A stretch of DNA of 64,000 nucleotides from Mycobacterium sp. Aquia_216 (GCF_026723865.1 NZ_CP113529.1:2914001-2978000); one strand, 5' to 3'. Positions 16,696 to 25,558 are shown, numbered from the stretch's first letter. Notes: a model not told the origin generated them from the letters alone. Program-made: numbers and translations.

Positions 16696-17204
16696 TGGTG
16701 CACTCGATCGAGCTGTTCTTCGACCGCGATACCGAGGCCGCGGTCCGCCGGATCTGGCAAGAGCTGGCCGGCGCCGGGATCCCCAGCCAGGCTCCGGCCA
16801 GCCGTCCGCACGTCACGCTGGCGGTCGCCGAAAGCATCGCGACCGACGTCGACGAGCTGCTGCGTCCGGTGACCAAACGTCTTCCGCTGAGCGCATTGAT
16901 CGGTGCACCGGTGCTGTTCGGCCGCACCGGCGCCGTGTTCGCCCGGCTGTTGGTGCCGAGCGGCGAACTACTGGCGCTGCACGCCGAGGTGCACCGACTG
17001 TGCCGTCCCTATCTGGCGCCCGCACCGATGGCCAACAGCCTGCCCGGCCAGTGGACCGCACACGTCACGCTGGCCCGCCGCGTCGGTGGCGCCCAGCTGG
17101 GACGGGCGCTGCGCATCGCCGGCCGGCCCTCGCAGATCGAGGGGAGCTTCGCGGGCTTGCGCCGCTGGGATGGCGACAAGCGGGTCGAGTATCCGCTCGG
17201 TTGA
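16695..17204 (+). CDS. 2'-5' RNA ligase / 2H phosphoesterase superfamily protein
   Basis: A 169-residue protein with the two HxT motifs that define the 2H superfamily: His39-Val-Thr41 in RPHVTLAV and His123-Val-Thr125 in WTAHVTLARRV. These proteins hydrolyse cyclic phosphodiesters or 2'-5' bonds; the actual substrate here is unknown. The start codon overlaps the bioD stop by one base (TGATG), so it is the last gene of the bio operon by position. A direct role in biotin synthesis is not established. It corresponds to the Rv1571 position in M. tuberculosis. A strong inverted repeat 25 bases downstream ends the operon. Confidence 0.85.
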   Translation: MVHSIELFFDRDTEAAVRRIWQELAGAGIPSQAPASRPHVTLAVAESIATDVDELLRPVTKRLPLSALIGAPVLFGRTGAVFARLLVPSGELLALHAEVHRLCRPYLAPAPMANSLPGQWTAHVTLARRVGGAQLGRALRIAGRPSQIEGSFAGLRRWDGDKRVEYPLG

Positions 17205-17228
17205 TCCCGTTGCATTCGGGTCGGCGGG

Positions 17229-17276
17229 CGTAACGCCACTGCGATTCTGGCCCTCACATTTCGCAGTGGCGTTACG
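17229..17276. terminator. Perfect 16-bp inverted repeat between convergent genes
   Basis: The arms CGTAACGCCACTGCGA (17229-17244) and TCGCAGTGGCGTTACG (17261-17276) are exact reverse complements with a 16-base loop. It lies between the end of the bio operon (17204) and the end of the convergent aldo/keto reductase (17288), so it can terminate both. It lacks a T-run, as is common for mycobacterial terminators. The long perfect arms would also fit a mobile palindromic repeat. Confidence 0.7.
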
Positions 17277-17287
17277 TGCGCGAGCCG

Positions 17288-18136
17288 TCAGTCGGGGATG
17301 TGGTCGAATTCGTCGGGGTTGGGACCGGTGCGGCCCGACTCGCCGCGGTCGAGGCCGCCGATGTCATCCATCTCGGCGTCGGTCAACTCGAAGTCGAAGA
17401 TCTCGAAGTTCGCCTGCATCCGCTCACGTCGCACCGACTTGGGGAACACGATGTCGCCGCGCTGGATGTGCCAGCGCAGCACCGCCTGTGCCGGCGTCTT
17501 ACCGTGCGCCTCGGCGACGCGGGTGATCACCTCGTCGTCGAGCACCTTGCCCTGCGCTATCGGCGACCACGCCTCGGTCGCGATCCCGTGCTGGCTGCCG
17601 TAGGCGCGCACCTCGTCGTTGGCGAAGTATGGGTGCACCTCGATCTGGTTGACGGCGGGCACCGTCTCCGAATCCTCCGCCAGCCGCTTCAGGTGCGGTA
17701 CCTGGAAATTCGACACGCCGATGCTGCGCGCCCTGCCCTGCTTGGCGAACTCCTCCAGCACGCCCCACGTGGACACGAAGTCGCCGTCGTAGAGGGTGGG
17801 CAGCGGCCAGTGGATCAGGAACAGGTCGACGTAATCAGAACCCAGCGCGCTCAGCGTGGCGTCGAACGCGCGGCGGGCGTCGTCGGGCCGGTGGTAGCCG
17901 TTGTTGAGTTTGCTCGTGACGAACACGTCGCCGCGGTCCAGCCCGGCGTCGCGGATGCCCTGGCCGACGCCCTTCTCGTTGCCGTACATCTCAGCGGTGT
18001 CGATGTGGCGGTAGCCGACCTCCAGTGCGGACCGGACAGCGGCGGCGGTCTCGTCGGGCTTGATCTGGAAGACGCCGAAGCCCGACTGGGGGATGGCGTT
18101 GCCGTCGTTGAGCTTGATCGACGGGACGGAATTCAT
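17288..18136 (-). CDS. Aldo/keto reductase
   Basis: A 282-residue NADPH-dependent reductase of the AKR superfamily, 2,5-diketo-gluconate reductase-like. The catalytic tetrad is complete: Asp46, Tyr51, Lys76 and His109 (IHWP). The family signature GYRHIDTAEMYGNEKGVG lies at 41-58, and the NADPH-binding segment FPKSVRRERMQAN is near the C-terminus. The ATG at 18136 has an excellent CAGGAGG site 8 bases upstream (18143-18149). The frame continues upstream only through non-coding sequence and the wrong frame of the next gene, so longer starts are rejected. It probably detoxifies small aldehydes and dicarbonyls such as methylglyoxal, an inference from close mycobacterial relatives. Confidence 0.92.
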   Translation of the reverse strand: MNSVPSIKLNDGNAIPQSGFGVFQIKPDETAAAVRSALEVGYRHIDTAEMYGNEKGVGQGIRDAGLDRGDVFVTSKLNNGYHRPDDARRAFDATLSALGSDYVDLFLIHWPLPTLYDGDFVSTWGVLEEFAKQGRARSIGVSNFQVPHLKRLAEDSETVPAVNQIEVHPYFANDEVRAYGSQHGIATEAWSPIAQGKVLDDEVITRVAEAHGKTPAQAVLRWHIQRGDIVFPKSVRRERMQANFEIFDFELTDAEMDDIGGLDRGESGRTGPNPDEFDHIPD

Positions 18137-18258
18137 CTGGTTGGCCTCCTGCGGCTTCGTGAAATGCGGCCTGTAAGGGCCTGCCCGCGGGTACGGGCCG
18201 ACAAACGTCTGAGGCGGGCGCACTCGGACGCCGGTATCGACGCTAGCGCGCAGCTCAG

Positions 18259-19611
18259 CTATCCGCCGAAGATCAAGTACAGGCCGGTGAACGTGTAGCC
18301 GACCATGACCAGCATCATGGTGAGCTGCCCGGTGAGCTGATGGCCGGGCGGCAACAGCCGCAGCGCTTTGTCGTGCGCCGCGATCACCGCGACGATGTGC
18401 CCGGACACCACGCAGGCCACCTTGATTCCGGCCAGCACCGGCGGGTGCTGGGACAACACGTAAGCCACCTGCTGATGCGCCAGCCCCAACGGATTCCAGC
18501 CCCGACCGAACGGATCGGCGAGCGCGATCACCGCCTGCTGCCCGCGTTCCACCAAATAGGACAGGTAGTGCGCGAAGATGTAACCCACCACGATCGGGAT
18601 CAGCGAGTGTGCCAGCTGGCCGGGCAAGGCGCGACGCTGCTCGCGGTCCACACCGCCGGTTGCCCGGGCCGCGAGCGAAAAGGTCCCTGCGACAACCGAA
18701 ATGAAAACGAGCAGCCCGACGGTCCGCAGCGCGGACGACGACAGTCCGTTCGGCACACCGCGCACCAGCCGGGACAGCTGATCGGCGAAGCCGCGCCAGC
18801 TCGGCGACGACGAGTAGCTGTCGAACGCCGTCGACCCGAGCAACACCGCCAGCAGCGCGACCACACCGGGCCGCACCGGCAGCGACGGCAGATGGTCGAA
18901 CGGGTTGCCGATGACGATCTGGCCGGTCGTCGTCGAGCGCCGAAACGGGGACAGCCGCGACACCGCCATGCTGTACACGCCGAACGGATCGGCCCTGGCC
19001 AGCCAGCGCTGCCCGCACAGCCACGCCCCGACCAGCGACACGACCGCGTAGACGAGCAGCCAGGCCCGCACCCAGGGCAGCGACGCGGAGTTGGGGCTCG
19101 CCAGTTCCAGCCAGACGAACGCGAACAGCCCCACCGCGGCCGGCCGATAGCCCCAGCTTTGCGGATAGGACCGGCGCGGGCGGCTCAGCCGTTCCGGCGC
19201 GGCGCGCCGCAGCAACAGGTACACGGTGCGCATCGGTGAGAGCACTCGCCAGACCGGCCCGAACGCCAGCGACAGCGCGACCAGCCCGACCCACAGCAGC
19301 ACGTAGAACGCCCCGAGCAGGCCGTTGGCTTGCGTTTGCGGACCAAAGATTCCGGCCAGCACAACCCACACCGCGAAGCCCAGCGCCAACGCCGCCATCG
19401 TCCAGCGCGTGACGCGCGCGTCGACCAGCGTCGTCACCCACGCGGGCAGCGGGTGGCCGGGCGCATCCGGATCGAACCGCGGTCGCCGCCACGCAAAGGC
19501 CACCAACGCGAACGTGAACGTCAACGCCCATGCCGCACCGACCATCGCGTACGCGTAGGGCACGGGAAGATCGCTCGACCCGCCCAGGCCGTGCGCCAGC
19601 ACCGCCGTCAC
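18259..19611 (-). CDS. Polytopic membrane protein of unknown function
   Basis: A 450-residue protein with about 10-11 hydrophobic segments and no recognised enzyme motif. Histidines are scattered in or near membrane segments, including GYIFAHYLSYLVERG and SGHIVAVIAAHDKAL; such His could bind metal or haem. The GTG start at 19611 overlaps the stop of the lipoprotein gene by 4 bases (GTGA), so the two are translationally coupled. It is the last gene of the leftward four-gene cassette that starts at 22108. I do not recognise it in the M. tuberculosis gene order at this place. A transporter or a membrane redox subunit are both possible; neither is shown. Confidence 0.85.
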   Translation of the reverse strand: MTAVLAHGLGGSSDLPVPYAYAMVGAAWALTFTFALVAFAWRRPRFDPDAPGHPLPAWVTTLVDARVTRWTMAALALGFAVWVVLAGIFGPQTQANGLLGAFYVLLWVGLVALSLAFGPVWRVLSPMRTVYLLLRRAAPERLSRPRRSYPQSWGYRPAAVGLFAFVWLELASPNSASLPWVRAWLLVYAVVSLVGAWLCGQRWLARADPFGVYSMAVSRLSPFRRSTTTGQIVIGNPFDHLPSLPVRPGVVALLAVLLGSTAFDSYSSSPSWRGFADQLSRLVRGVPNGLSSSALRTVGLLVFISVVAGTFSLAARATGGVDREQRRALPGQLAHSLIPIVVGYIFAHYLSYLVERGQQAVIALADPFGRGWNPLGLAHQQVAYVLSQHPPVLAGIKVACVVSGHIVAVIAAHDKALRLLPPGHQLTGQLTMMLVMVGYTFTGLYLIFGG

Positions 19612-19970
19612 GGCACGACTGAAATGGTCGCTATCGTGCGGTCCAGGTGATGGAGCTCCACGTCGACATTGCCGGGGACGTTGACGCTGAACTGAAAGAC
19701 TTGGTTGGGTCTAGCCGCGACCTGGAACGTGTGGTCGGGCACCGAATGCACATGCAGCTCATCGGTAGCGTCGCTGGTGACGTGCAGGGTGATCTGCTGC
19801 TTGACCTTCGCCTGCAGCATCGCGTTGGTCGGGGTGACCTGACCGTGGGCGATGGTGACGTCAATGTTCACCGCGCCGGTGGGAGCCTGTCCCGGCGAAC
19901 CGCCGCAGGCGATCAAGCCGCACATCAGCACCGTCACCCACGTCGCAATAAGCCTGCCGCGCAACGTCAT
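19608..19970 (-). CDS. Small lipoprotein with a cupredoxin-like domain
   Basis: A 120-residue protein. A signal peptide in residues 1-21 ends in the lipobox LIAC followed by GG, so it should be lipid-anchored on the outer face of the membrane. The remainder is beta-rich, with KQQITLHVTSDATDELHVHS and NVDVELHHLDRTIATISV, a pattern like EfeO/cupredoxin-type domains. His residues in the HVHSVPDH and LHHLDR stretches are candidate metal ligands, but the classical Cys-His-Met type 1 copper set is not evident. The ATG at 19970 is 4 bases after the stop of the 613-residue membrane protein. The tight packing suggests it works with the two membrane proteins, for example in metal or electron transfer. 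Confidence 0.82.
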   Translation of the reverse strand: MTLRGRLIATWVTVLMCGLIACGGSPGQAPTGAVNIDVTIAHGQVTPTNAMLQAKVKQQITLHVTSDATDELHVHSVPDHTFQVAARPNQVFQFSVNVPGNVDVELHHLDRTIATISVVP

Positions 19971-19974
19971 CGCC

Positions 19975-21816
19975 TCAGGCCGCTCGCGGGAGTAGTTGTT
20001 TTTCCTCCGCCGGTTCCGGCGCGGACAGCGCATTGTTAATACGGCCCGCGCCCCACGTCAGGCCGGCGATGACCATCAGCGTCAGGATCAGCACGACGAT
20101 CGAACCGGCGTTGTAGAGCCAGCCAGGGGCGTTCTGGTCGCGTTCACGCTGCAGGATGGTGATCTCGTGTACGAACGGCCGGTCGGTCGAGGACAGGGCG
20201 GGGACCTCGGCCGCGGGAATGGCGTCATCGGCGGGTTCGTAGATCGGTACGCCCGTCATCGTGTAGCCGTCTTGAATCCGCAGCAGCGTCTTCCACGATC
20301 CCCAGACTGGGACCGGCTGGGTGGACCGGAAATGGCCCGGGCCCACTTTTTCGAGCCGGTCGATCACCAGGCCGCGCTGGTTTTGCATCCGGCCCTGCCA
20401 TGACAGAATTGTCACCCAATCCGGCTGCGGATCAACCATATTGGGCGGTGCCAGTTGCACGTCGGCGGACACCATGCGCTGCCCGGGGGCACTGGGCAAC
20501 TCGGTCAGTGTGATCGCGGCCTTGCCTTGTTCGGGCACCACAATATGCAGGCCGTTGGCCACCGCGCCGCCGATCACCACCACGGTCGCCACGACCACCG
20601 AGATGCCGATCGAGCGGCGTGGCAGCCGTTGCCCGGTCAGCACCATGCCGAACAACGCGCCGCAGGTCCCGGACAGCACCCCCACGGGTACCGACATGGC
20701 CAGGGCCTCGCCCCACATGCTGACCGGCCACGGGTAGTGATAGACCGCTGAAATCCACAGCGACTCCAGCCACAGTCCGGCCGTCGCTACGGCAAGGCCG
20801 GAGACGGCACCAAAAGCGATGGGGCGCTTGAGAAGCGGAGTCAGGGCTACCAGTTCGACCACGAGCGCGGGGCCCAGATAAAGCGGGAACCAGTTGATCG
20901 GGGCGCCCAGGATGGGGCCCACCAGTAATGCCACCACCCCACGCAGCGCGACGGCGAACAAGGCGGCGATGATCGCCGCGCCGCGACCCATGGTGACGCG
21001 GGCGGCGATGGCCGCCAGAGCGGCCGCGAATGCGATCATCATCGGCTGCAACACCAGACGGAATTGCTCAACGCCGAAGTCGTATTCGATCTGATAGACC
21101 GACAGGCCGATGAACATCCCGCCGAATGACAGGTAACGCAGGAAGGTGATGAAGGCGCCTCGCACGGCCTCTGTGGCTTTCAAGGCCTGCTCGGCCTCGC
21201 CTTCGTGCTCCAGCATCAGCACCGCGAACAGGGAAAAGCAGGCGCCGCCAATCATCATCAAATGCGTTGGGCCCCAAAGGGTGACGTCTTGCCCGAAGAT
21301 CCGGTGCCAGATGTCGTCGAGTGGGAATCCGATCATGGCGTAGAGCCCGCAGCCGGCCATCAGCACGCCGCCGACCGGCGCGTACCAGGTGCGGGTGATG
21401 CGCACCGCCGCGGGCCCGGGCTTCTCGAACGGGATGACGATCGCGATCATGCCCGCCAGGAACACCCCGAACAGGCCGATGATGATGAAGTAGTGCGCCG
21501 GGTTGGCCAGCGGTCCGGGATCGCGGCCGTTTCCGATATGCCAGCTGACATCCCAGATGAAGCCGAACAGGGCGCAGATGATCGACGTCGTGAAAACCAG
21601 GACCGGCAGCGCCACCCAGCTAGGCCGGTGGAATATCTCGCCCAGCTTGTCGGCGGTCCGGGCCAACCAGGTGATGCGATGCGTGCGGTGCGCATAGCCC
21701 ACCCACAACATCACCAAGGTGATCACCATCGCGGCGATCGACAGCCCGATCACCTGGCTGAGCCCGGCGCCGCGGGCCGACGGCTCCGCGAGAAGCGGTA
21801 ATCCTGTTGACACCAT
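19975..21816 (-). CDS. Large polytopic membrane protein with conserved-looking His motifs
   Basis: A 613-residue protein. About 12 hydrophobic segments cover residues 20-410, then comes a soluble, probably extracytoplasmic domain (about 415-575), a final transmembrane segment (about 577-600) and a short tail. Membrane-proximal motifs include GFIWDVSWHIGNGRDPG, LANPAHYFIIIG, DDIWHRIFGQD and WGPTHLMMIGG. Their regularly placed Trp-His and Asn-Pro-x-His pairs look like metal or haem ligands. GGGAGGA at 21824-21830 sits 7 bases before the ATG at 21816 but only 1 base before the ATG at 21822, so 21816 is the start. I know no function for this family. With the cupredoxin-like lipoprotein it could form a copper- or haem-dependent membrane complex, which is inference. 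Confidence 0.85.
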   Translation of the reverse strand: MVSTGLPLLAEPSARGAGLSQVIGLSIAAMVITLVMLWVGYAHRTHRITWLARTADKLGEIFHRPSWVALPVLVFTTSIICALFGFIWDVSWHIGNGRDPGPLANPAHYFIIIGLFGVFLAGMIAIVIPFEKPGPAAVRITRTWYAPVGGVLMAGCGLYAMIGFPLDDIWHRIFGQDVTLWGPTHLMMIGGACFSLFAVLMLEHEGEAEQALKATEAVRGAFITFLRYLSFGGMFIGLSVYQIEYDFGVEQFRLVLQPMMIAFAAALAAIAARVTMGRGAAIIAALFAVALRGVVALLVGPILGAPINWFPLYLGPALVVELVALTPLLKRPIAFGAVSGLAVATAGLWLESLWISAVYHYPWPVSMWGEALAMSVPVGVLSGTCGALFGMVLTGQRLPRRSIGISVVVATVVVIGGAVANGLHIVVPEQGKAAITLTELPSAPGQRMVSADVQLAPPNMVDPQPDWVTILSWQGRMQNQRGLVIDRLEKVGPGHFRSTQPVPVWGSWKTLLRIQDGYTMTGVPIYEPADDAIPAAEVPALSSTDRPFVHEITILQRERDQNAPGWLYNAGSIVVLILTLMVIAGLTWGAGRINNALSAPEPAEEKQLLPRAA

Positions 21817-21928
21817 TGTCATGTCCTCCCTACTGCGGCGGGCCGTCCCGGAAGATTTGCTCCAGCGAACACTTCTTACTGCCAGGTAGGTTCAAGATCC
21901 TGTGTGTAATGCCCCGATTGGGCGCCTG

Positions 21929-22108
21929 TCAATCACCTGTCTCATCGGGAGTTTTGGCCGACTCGGGGGAATCGTCGGTCCGGCCGGTGCGGCGGTCCCG
22001 CAGCGCGACGTACAAGACCACGCCGGCGACGATTACGGCCGGCATGAAGGCGGGCACCGCCAACACAATCCAGTGGTGTGCCAGGTACTCGACGTGCTGG
22101 GTAGCCAT
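21929..22108 (-). CDS. 59-residue single-span membrane protein at the head of the cassette
   Basis: A short open frame beginning MATQHVEYLAHHWIV, with one hydrophobic span (about residues 14-35, VLAVPAFMPAVIVAGVVLYVAL) and a charged cytoplasmic tail (RDRRTGRTDDSPES). The N-terminal His-rich stretch (HVEYLAHHW) faces outside by the positive-inside rule. A G-run (GGGGGT) lies about 13 bases upstream of the ATG. It precedes the 613-residue membrane protein by 112 bases on the same strand, in the manner of small accessory subunits of membrane oxidases. It is shorter than many gene-finder cut-offs and easily missed. Composition and the single clean span support coding. Confidence 0.65.
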   Translation of the reverse strand: MATQHVEYLAHHWIVLAVPAFMPAVIVAGVVLYVALRDRRTGRTDDSPESAKTPDETGD

Positions 22109-22195
22109 GGTGGTCGTGTACCCCCGCGGTCGTCATCTCCTGGGTCCCGGCTCGCCCACGTCGCGGCTGGGCACGCGCGGGCCGTTACCCTACTT

Positions 22196-22208
22196 TGAAC
22201 ACCGTTTC
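22196..22208. promoter_or_regulatory. Possible biotin-regulator (BioQ-type) operator upstream of bioB
   Basis: TGAACACCGTTTC matches, with one change, the TGAAC-N3-GTTAC type box I remember for the TetR-family BioQ repressor of mycobacterial bio genes. It sits 73 bases before the bioB start, between divergent bioB and the membrane cassette. TGAAC is also repeated in inverted form as GTTCA at 22209-22213. I saw no comparable box upstream of bioA. The assignment rests on a remembered consensus. Confidence 0.3.
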
Positions 22209-22280
22209 GTTCAGGCTGCCACGACGTTGTGGCGGATGTGACCGCAGACGCGGCGCGACAAAGATGCAGGGGAGTACTTG

Positions 22281-23318
22281 GTGACTCAAGCGGCAACTCG
22301 ACCCACCACCGAAGCCGACCACGGGGCGGACATCCTGGCGGTGGCCCGCCGGCAGGTGCTCGACGGCGGCGAGGGACTGAGCCGGGATCAGGTCCTTGCG
22401 GTGCTGCAGCTGCCCGACGAGCGGCTCGAGGAGCTTCTGGCGCTGGCCCACGAGGTGCGGATGCTCTGGTGTGGCCCCGAGGTCGAGGTCGAGGGCATCA
22501 TCAGCCTCAAAACCGGCGGCTGCCCCGAGGACTGTCATTTCTGCTCTCAGTCCGGGCTGTTCGCCTCGCCGGTGCGCAGCGCCTGGCTGGACATTCCGAG
22601 CCTGGTCGAGGCGGCCAAGCAAACCGCCAAGTCGGGTGCCACCGAATTCTGCATCGTGGCCGCCGTGCGTGGCCCGGACAAACGGCTGATGTCGCAGGTC
22701 GCAGCCGGTATCGAGGCGATTCGCAACGAGGTCGAGATCAACGTCGCCTGTTCGCTGGGCATGCTGACCCCCGAGCAGGTTGACGAGCTCGCCGCGATGG
22801 GCGTGCACCGCTACAACCACAATTTGGAGACCGCCCGATCGTTCTTCACCAACGTCGTCACCACCCACACCTGGGAAGAGCGCTGGCAGACGTTGACGAT
22901 GGTGCGCGACGCGGGCATGGAGGTGTGCTGCGGCGGCATCCTCGGCATGGGCGAGACGATCGAGCAGCGCGCGGAATTCGCCGCCGAGCTTGCGGAACTC
23001 AATCCCGATGAGGTGCCGCTGAACTTCCTCAACCCGCGGCCCGGCACGCCGTTCGGCGACCTCGAGCTGATGCCGGTCAGCGAAGCGCTGAAGTCGGTGG
23101 CCGCATTCCGGCTGGCATTGCCGCGCACCATGCTCCGGTTCGCCGGTGGCCGGGAGATCACGCTGGGCGACCTCGGCGCCAAACAGGGCATCCTGGGCGG
23201 CATCAACGCCGTGATCGTCGGAAACTACCTGACCACACTGGGCCGTCCCGCCGAATCCGACCTCGAACTGCTCGAGGATCTGCAGATGCCGATCAAGGCG
23301 CTCAATGCAAGCCTCTGA
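22281..23318 (+). CDS. bioB: Biotin synthase
   Basis: A radical-SAM enzyme that inserts sulfur into dethiobiotin, the last step of biotin synthesis. It has 345 residues. The SAM-binding 4Fe-4S cysteines are Cys81, Cys85 and Cys88 in [10 protein letters not shown]. The [2Fe-2S] ligands lie in later segments (EFCIVAA, NVACSLG, EVCCGG). The GTG at 22281 is chosen because GGGGAG at 22269-22274 is 6 bases upstream and it gives MTQAATRPT, the usual mycobacterial beginning. A TTG one codon earlier is also in frame. It is followed 30 bases later by bsaP, its accessory protein. Confidence 0.97.
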   Translation: MTQAATRPTTEADHGADILAVARRQVLDGGEGLSRDQVLAVLQLPDERLEELLALAHEVRMLWCGPEVEVEGIISLKTGGCPEDCHFCSQSGLFASPVRSAWLDIPSLVEAAKQTAKSGATEFCIVAAVRGPDKRLMSQVAAGIEAIRNEVEINVACSLGMLTPEQVDELAAMGVHRYNHNLETARSFFTNVVTTHTWEERWQTLTMVRDAGMEVCCGGILGMGETIEQRAEFAAELAELNPDEVPLNFLNPRPGTPFGDLELMPVSEALKSVAAFRLALPRTMLRFAGGREITLGDLGAKQGILGGINAVIVGNYLTTLGRPAESDLELLEDLQMPIKALNASL

Positions 23319-23348
23319 GCCGGCCGGTAACGGCTAGGTTGGAGTCTT

Positions 23349-23576
23349 GTGCTTGGGGATCTGGGTGCTCCGGTCAACGCCGGCGTCTACAACGTCTACA
23401 CCGGAGAATTGGGGGGTACCACCGTGCCCACCGCGGCTCAGCTGGGCCTTGAACCGCCGCGCTTCTGCGCCGAGTGCGGGCGCCGGATGATCGTCCAGGT
23501 TCGCCCCGACGGCTGGCGGGCGCGCTGCTCGCGGCACGGCGAGGTGGACTCGGTGGACCTGGAGCCTCAGCGGTGA
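23349..23576 (+). CDS. bsaP: Biotin synthase auxiliary protein BsaP
   Basis: A 75-residue protein (Rv1590 counterpart). A flexible N-terminal half precedes a small Cys/His knuckle: Cys40 and Cys43 in FCAECG, then Cys60 and His63 in RCSRHGE. These four residues could bind zinc or an iron-sulfur centre. Recent work on mycobacterial biotin synthases identified this neighbour as a factor needed for BioB activity, hence the name. The start is a GTG at 23349. The gene sits 30 bases after bioB and overlaps the next gene by 4 bases (GTGA), so all three are co-transcribed. Confidence 0.88.
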   Translation: MLGDLGAPVNAGVYNVYTGELGGTTVPTAAQLGLEPPRFCAECGRRMIVQVRPDGWRARCSRHGEVDSVDLEPQR

Positions 23577-24223
23577 CCGAACCCGGGTCGCCCGTGGCGC
23601 CCGAGCCGGCCGGTCGCGCCGCCCAGTCTCGGGGACGCGCGATTTTCCTTGCGACACTTGGACTCTCGGCGACCGGGGTGTTGGTCGGCGGCCTCTGGGC
23701 TTGGATGGCCCCGCCGATCCATTTGGTGGTGGCGATGACTCGCTCCGGCGAGCGGGTGCACGAGTACCTGGGCACCGAATCCCAGCATTTCTTTGACGTG
23801 CCCTGCCTGATGCTGGGTCTATTGACGGTGCTCGCGGTCGTCGCGCCGGTGCTGGCGTGGCAGTGGCGCCGGCTTCGGGGACCGGGCATGGTCATCGGGC
23901 TGACGGCCGGCATGATCGGCGCCGCCGCGGTCGCCTCCGGGGTGGGGGCGGTGCTGGTCGTGCTGCGCTATGGCGCGCTGGACGTCGACAAGGTGCCGCT
24001 GCTGGGCAGCCCTGCGGTGTCCTACGTCGTCGAGGCGCCGCCGGTGTTCTTCGGGCCTGGGCCGCTGCAGATCGCCACCACGTTGCTGTGGCCCGCCGCC
24101 GTCGCGGCGCTGGTATACGCCCTGCTGGCGGCCGGAAGCGCGCACGACGACCTGGGCAGCTCCGCGCCTACCGGTCGGGCGTCGCACGTCTTGCCGATGG
24201 AGCCCGAAGCCTCCGTCTCATAG
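23573..24223 (+). CDS. DUF2567 membrane protein
   Basis: A 216-residue protein (Rv1591 counterpart) with four hydrophobic spans, near residues 24-46, 76-95, 106-130 and 165-187, and hydrophilic ends. The loop after span 1 contains [32 protein letters not shown], typical of the family as far as I recall. The function is unknown. The GTG at 23573 overlaps the bsaP stop; frames reaching back to 23474 would lie inside bsaP and have no ribosome binding site. Its 3' end overlaps the convergent lipase gene by 6 bases. Confidence 0.85.
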   Translation: MTEPGSPVAPEPAGRAAQSRGRAIFLATLGLSATGVLVGGLWAWMAPPIHLVVAMTRSGERVHEYLGTESQHFFDVPCLMLGLLTVLAVVAPVLAWQWRRLRGPGMVIGLTAGMIGAAAVASGVGAVLVVLRYGALDVDKVPLLGSPAVSYVVEAPPVFFGPGPLQIATTLLWPAAVAALVYALLAAGSAHDDLGSSAPTGRASHVLPMEPEASVS

Positions 24224-25558
24224 CGGGCGGCGACGGATCTTGCGTCCGGTGACGACCTTGGCCGCGATGACGCCGAGCCGGAGCATCCCCGCGTAAGTGA
24301 TCGGGTTGAACGCCGTCGGCCAGACAGTCCTGATCAGATGGTCCCTCAATGGCCGGCGGGCGAAGCGGTCGGTGAGCCAGCGCAGCGCCATCGGCGCCGA
24401 CAGCGGGTGCAGCAGCGCGTGCTCGTTGAACGCGTCACGGTGGTAGCTGACGTCGGCGCCGCCGGCCGAGTAGGCGTCGGCCAGCGCGTCGATGTCGTGC
24501 ACGTCGATCAGGTAGTCGTAGACGGCCTGCACGATCAGCACCGGCGGTGCCGGCGTCGCGACGCCCAGCTTGATGCTGTCGAAGACGTGTGACACCTCGG
24601 GTGACGACAGGATGTCCTCGAGCGGTTCGTCGAGGTAGTCGCCCATGTTCTTGCCGGCCATCCGCAGGATCGCGCCCACCGTCGTCATCTGTTCCAGGCG
24701 GTCCAGCAGGTCGCGCCCTTCGGCGTCGGTGTGCTCCTTGATGACGCGGTCCAGCTCGGGGTAGACGTGCGCGAGCGCGGCGACCACCATCGCGGGCAAC
24801 CCCGCGAAGAAACCGCCGTTGAGCCGGCGGAAGGTGTGGCCCAAATCGCCGACGGGCGATCCCAGCACCGCCCCGACGATGTCCAGCTCGGGCGCGTAGT
24901 CGGCGCACATTTCGGCGGCCCAGGCGCTGGCCAGCCCGCCGCCGGAGTACCCCCACAGCCCGATCGGCGCCGACGGCGACAACGCGAGCTGCTGGGAGTT
25001 CAGGGCGGCGCGGATGCCGTCCAGGACGCGGTAGCCGGGTTCGTACGGCGCTCCCCACATACCCAGCAGGCCTTCATGGTCGGGCACCGACACCGCCCAG
25101 CCTTCCGCCACGGCCGCGGCGATCAAGAAGAACTCCAGTTGGGCTATGGAACCGAGGGCCTTGGAGCGTCTCCGCAGTGCGTACGACGGAAAGCATCGGG
25201 ACGACATGGCGTCGATCGCGCACTGATACGACAGCAACGGATAGCTCTGCCCCTGCCGACGTTCGGCCGGGACGATGACCGTGGTCACGCAGGCTTCCGG
25301 GGTGCCGTTCATGTCCGTCGTCCGGTAGAGCAGCTGGATGGCCGAAACGGATTGCGGAATCAGGCCGAGCAACGCCAGTTCGACGTCGCGGGATCGCAGC
25401 ACCGTGCCGGGTTCGGCGTGTTGGAAGCCCGAAGGCGGCTGGTAGAACGGGTCGTCGCAGGGCAGCAGCGGACGCGCCTTGTGCTGCAGTCCCTCATGTG
25501 GCGGCCGACCGATCCACTCCGCACCATCGGTGCCTGCCAAATTGCCGAGCTCAACCAT
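24218..25558 (-). CDS. Secretory-lipase family (LIP, PF03583-type) serine hydrolase
   Basis: A 446-residue alpha/beta hydrolase corresponding to Rv1592c. The nucleophile is Ser205 in [11 protein letters not shown]. The acid and base are probably the Asp in [13 protein letters not shown] and the His in [11 protein letters not shown] near residue 395. No classical signal peptide is seen; the N-terminus is hydrophilic. Such proteins hydrolyse triacylglycerols or shorter esters. The ATG at 25558 has AAGGGAA about 6 bases upstream. It stands alone, converging on the bioB operon with a 6-base overlap and lying 112 bases downstream of the NAD regulator. Confidence 0.88.
   Translation of the reverse strand: MVELGNLAGTDGAEWIGRPPHEGLQHKARPLLPCDDPFYQPPSGFQHAEPGTVLRSRDVELALLGLIPQSVSAIQLLYRTTDMNGTPEACVTTVIVPAERRQGQSYPLLSYQCAIDAMSSRCFPSYALRRRSKALGSIAQLEFFLIAAAVAEGWAVSVPDHEGLLGMWGAPYEPGYRVLDGIRAALNSQQLALSPSAPIGLWGYSGGGLASAWAAEMCADYAPELDIVGAVLGSPVGDLGHTFRRLNGGFFAGLPAMVVAALAHVYPELDRVIKEHTDAEGRDLLDRLEQMTTVGAILRMAGKNMGDYLDEPLEDILSSPEVSHVFDSIKLGVATPAPPVLIVQAVYDYLIDVHDIDALADAYSAGGADVSYHRDAFNEHALLHPLSAPMALRWLTDRFARRPLRDHLIRTVWPTAFNPITYAGMLRLGVIAAKVVTGRKIRRRPL

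Noticed and set aside
18137..19531. Upstream extension of the aldo/keto reductase frame to a 747-residue protein
   Set aside because: The extension runs through non-coding sequence and the wrong frame of the membrane-protein gene; the ATG at 18136 has an excellent ribosome binding site and gives a full-length enzyme.
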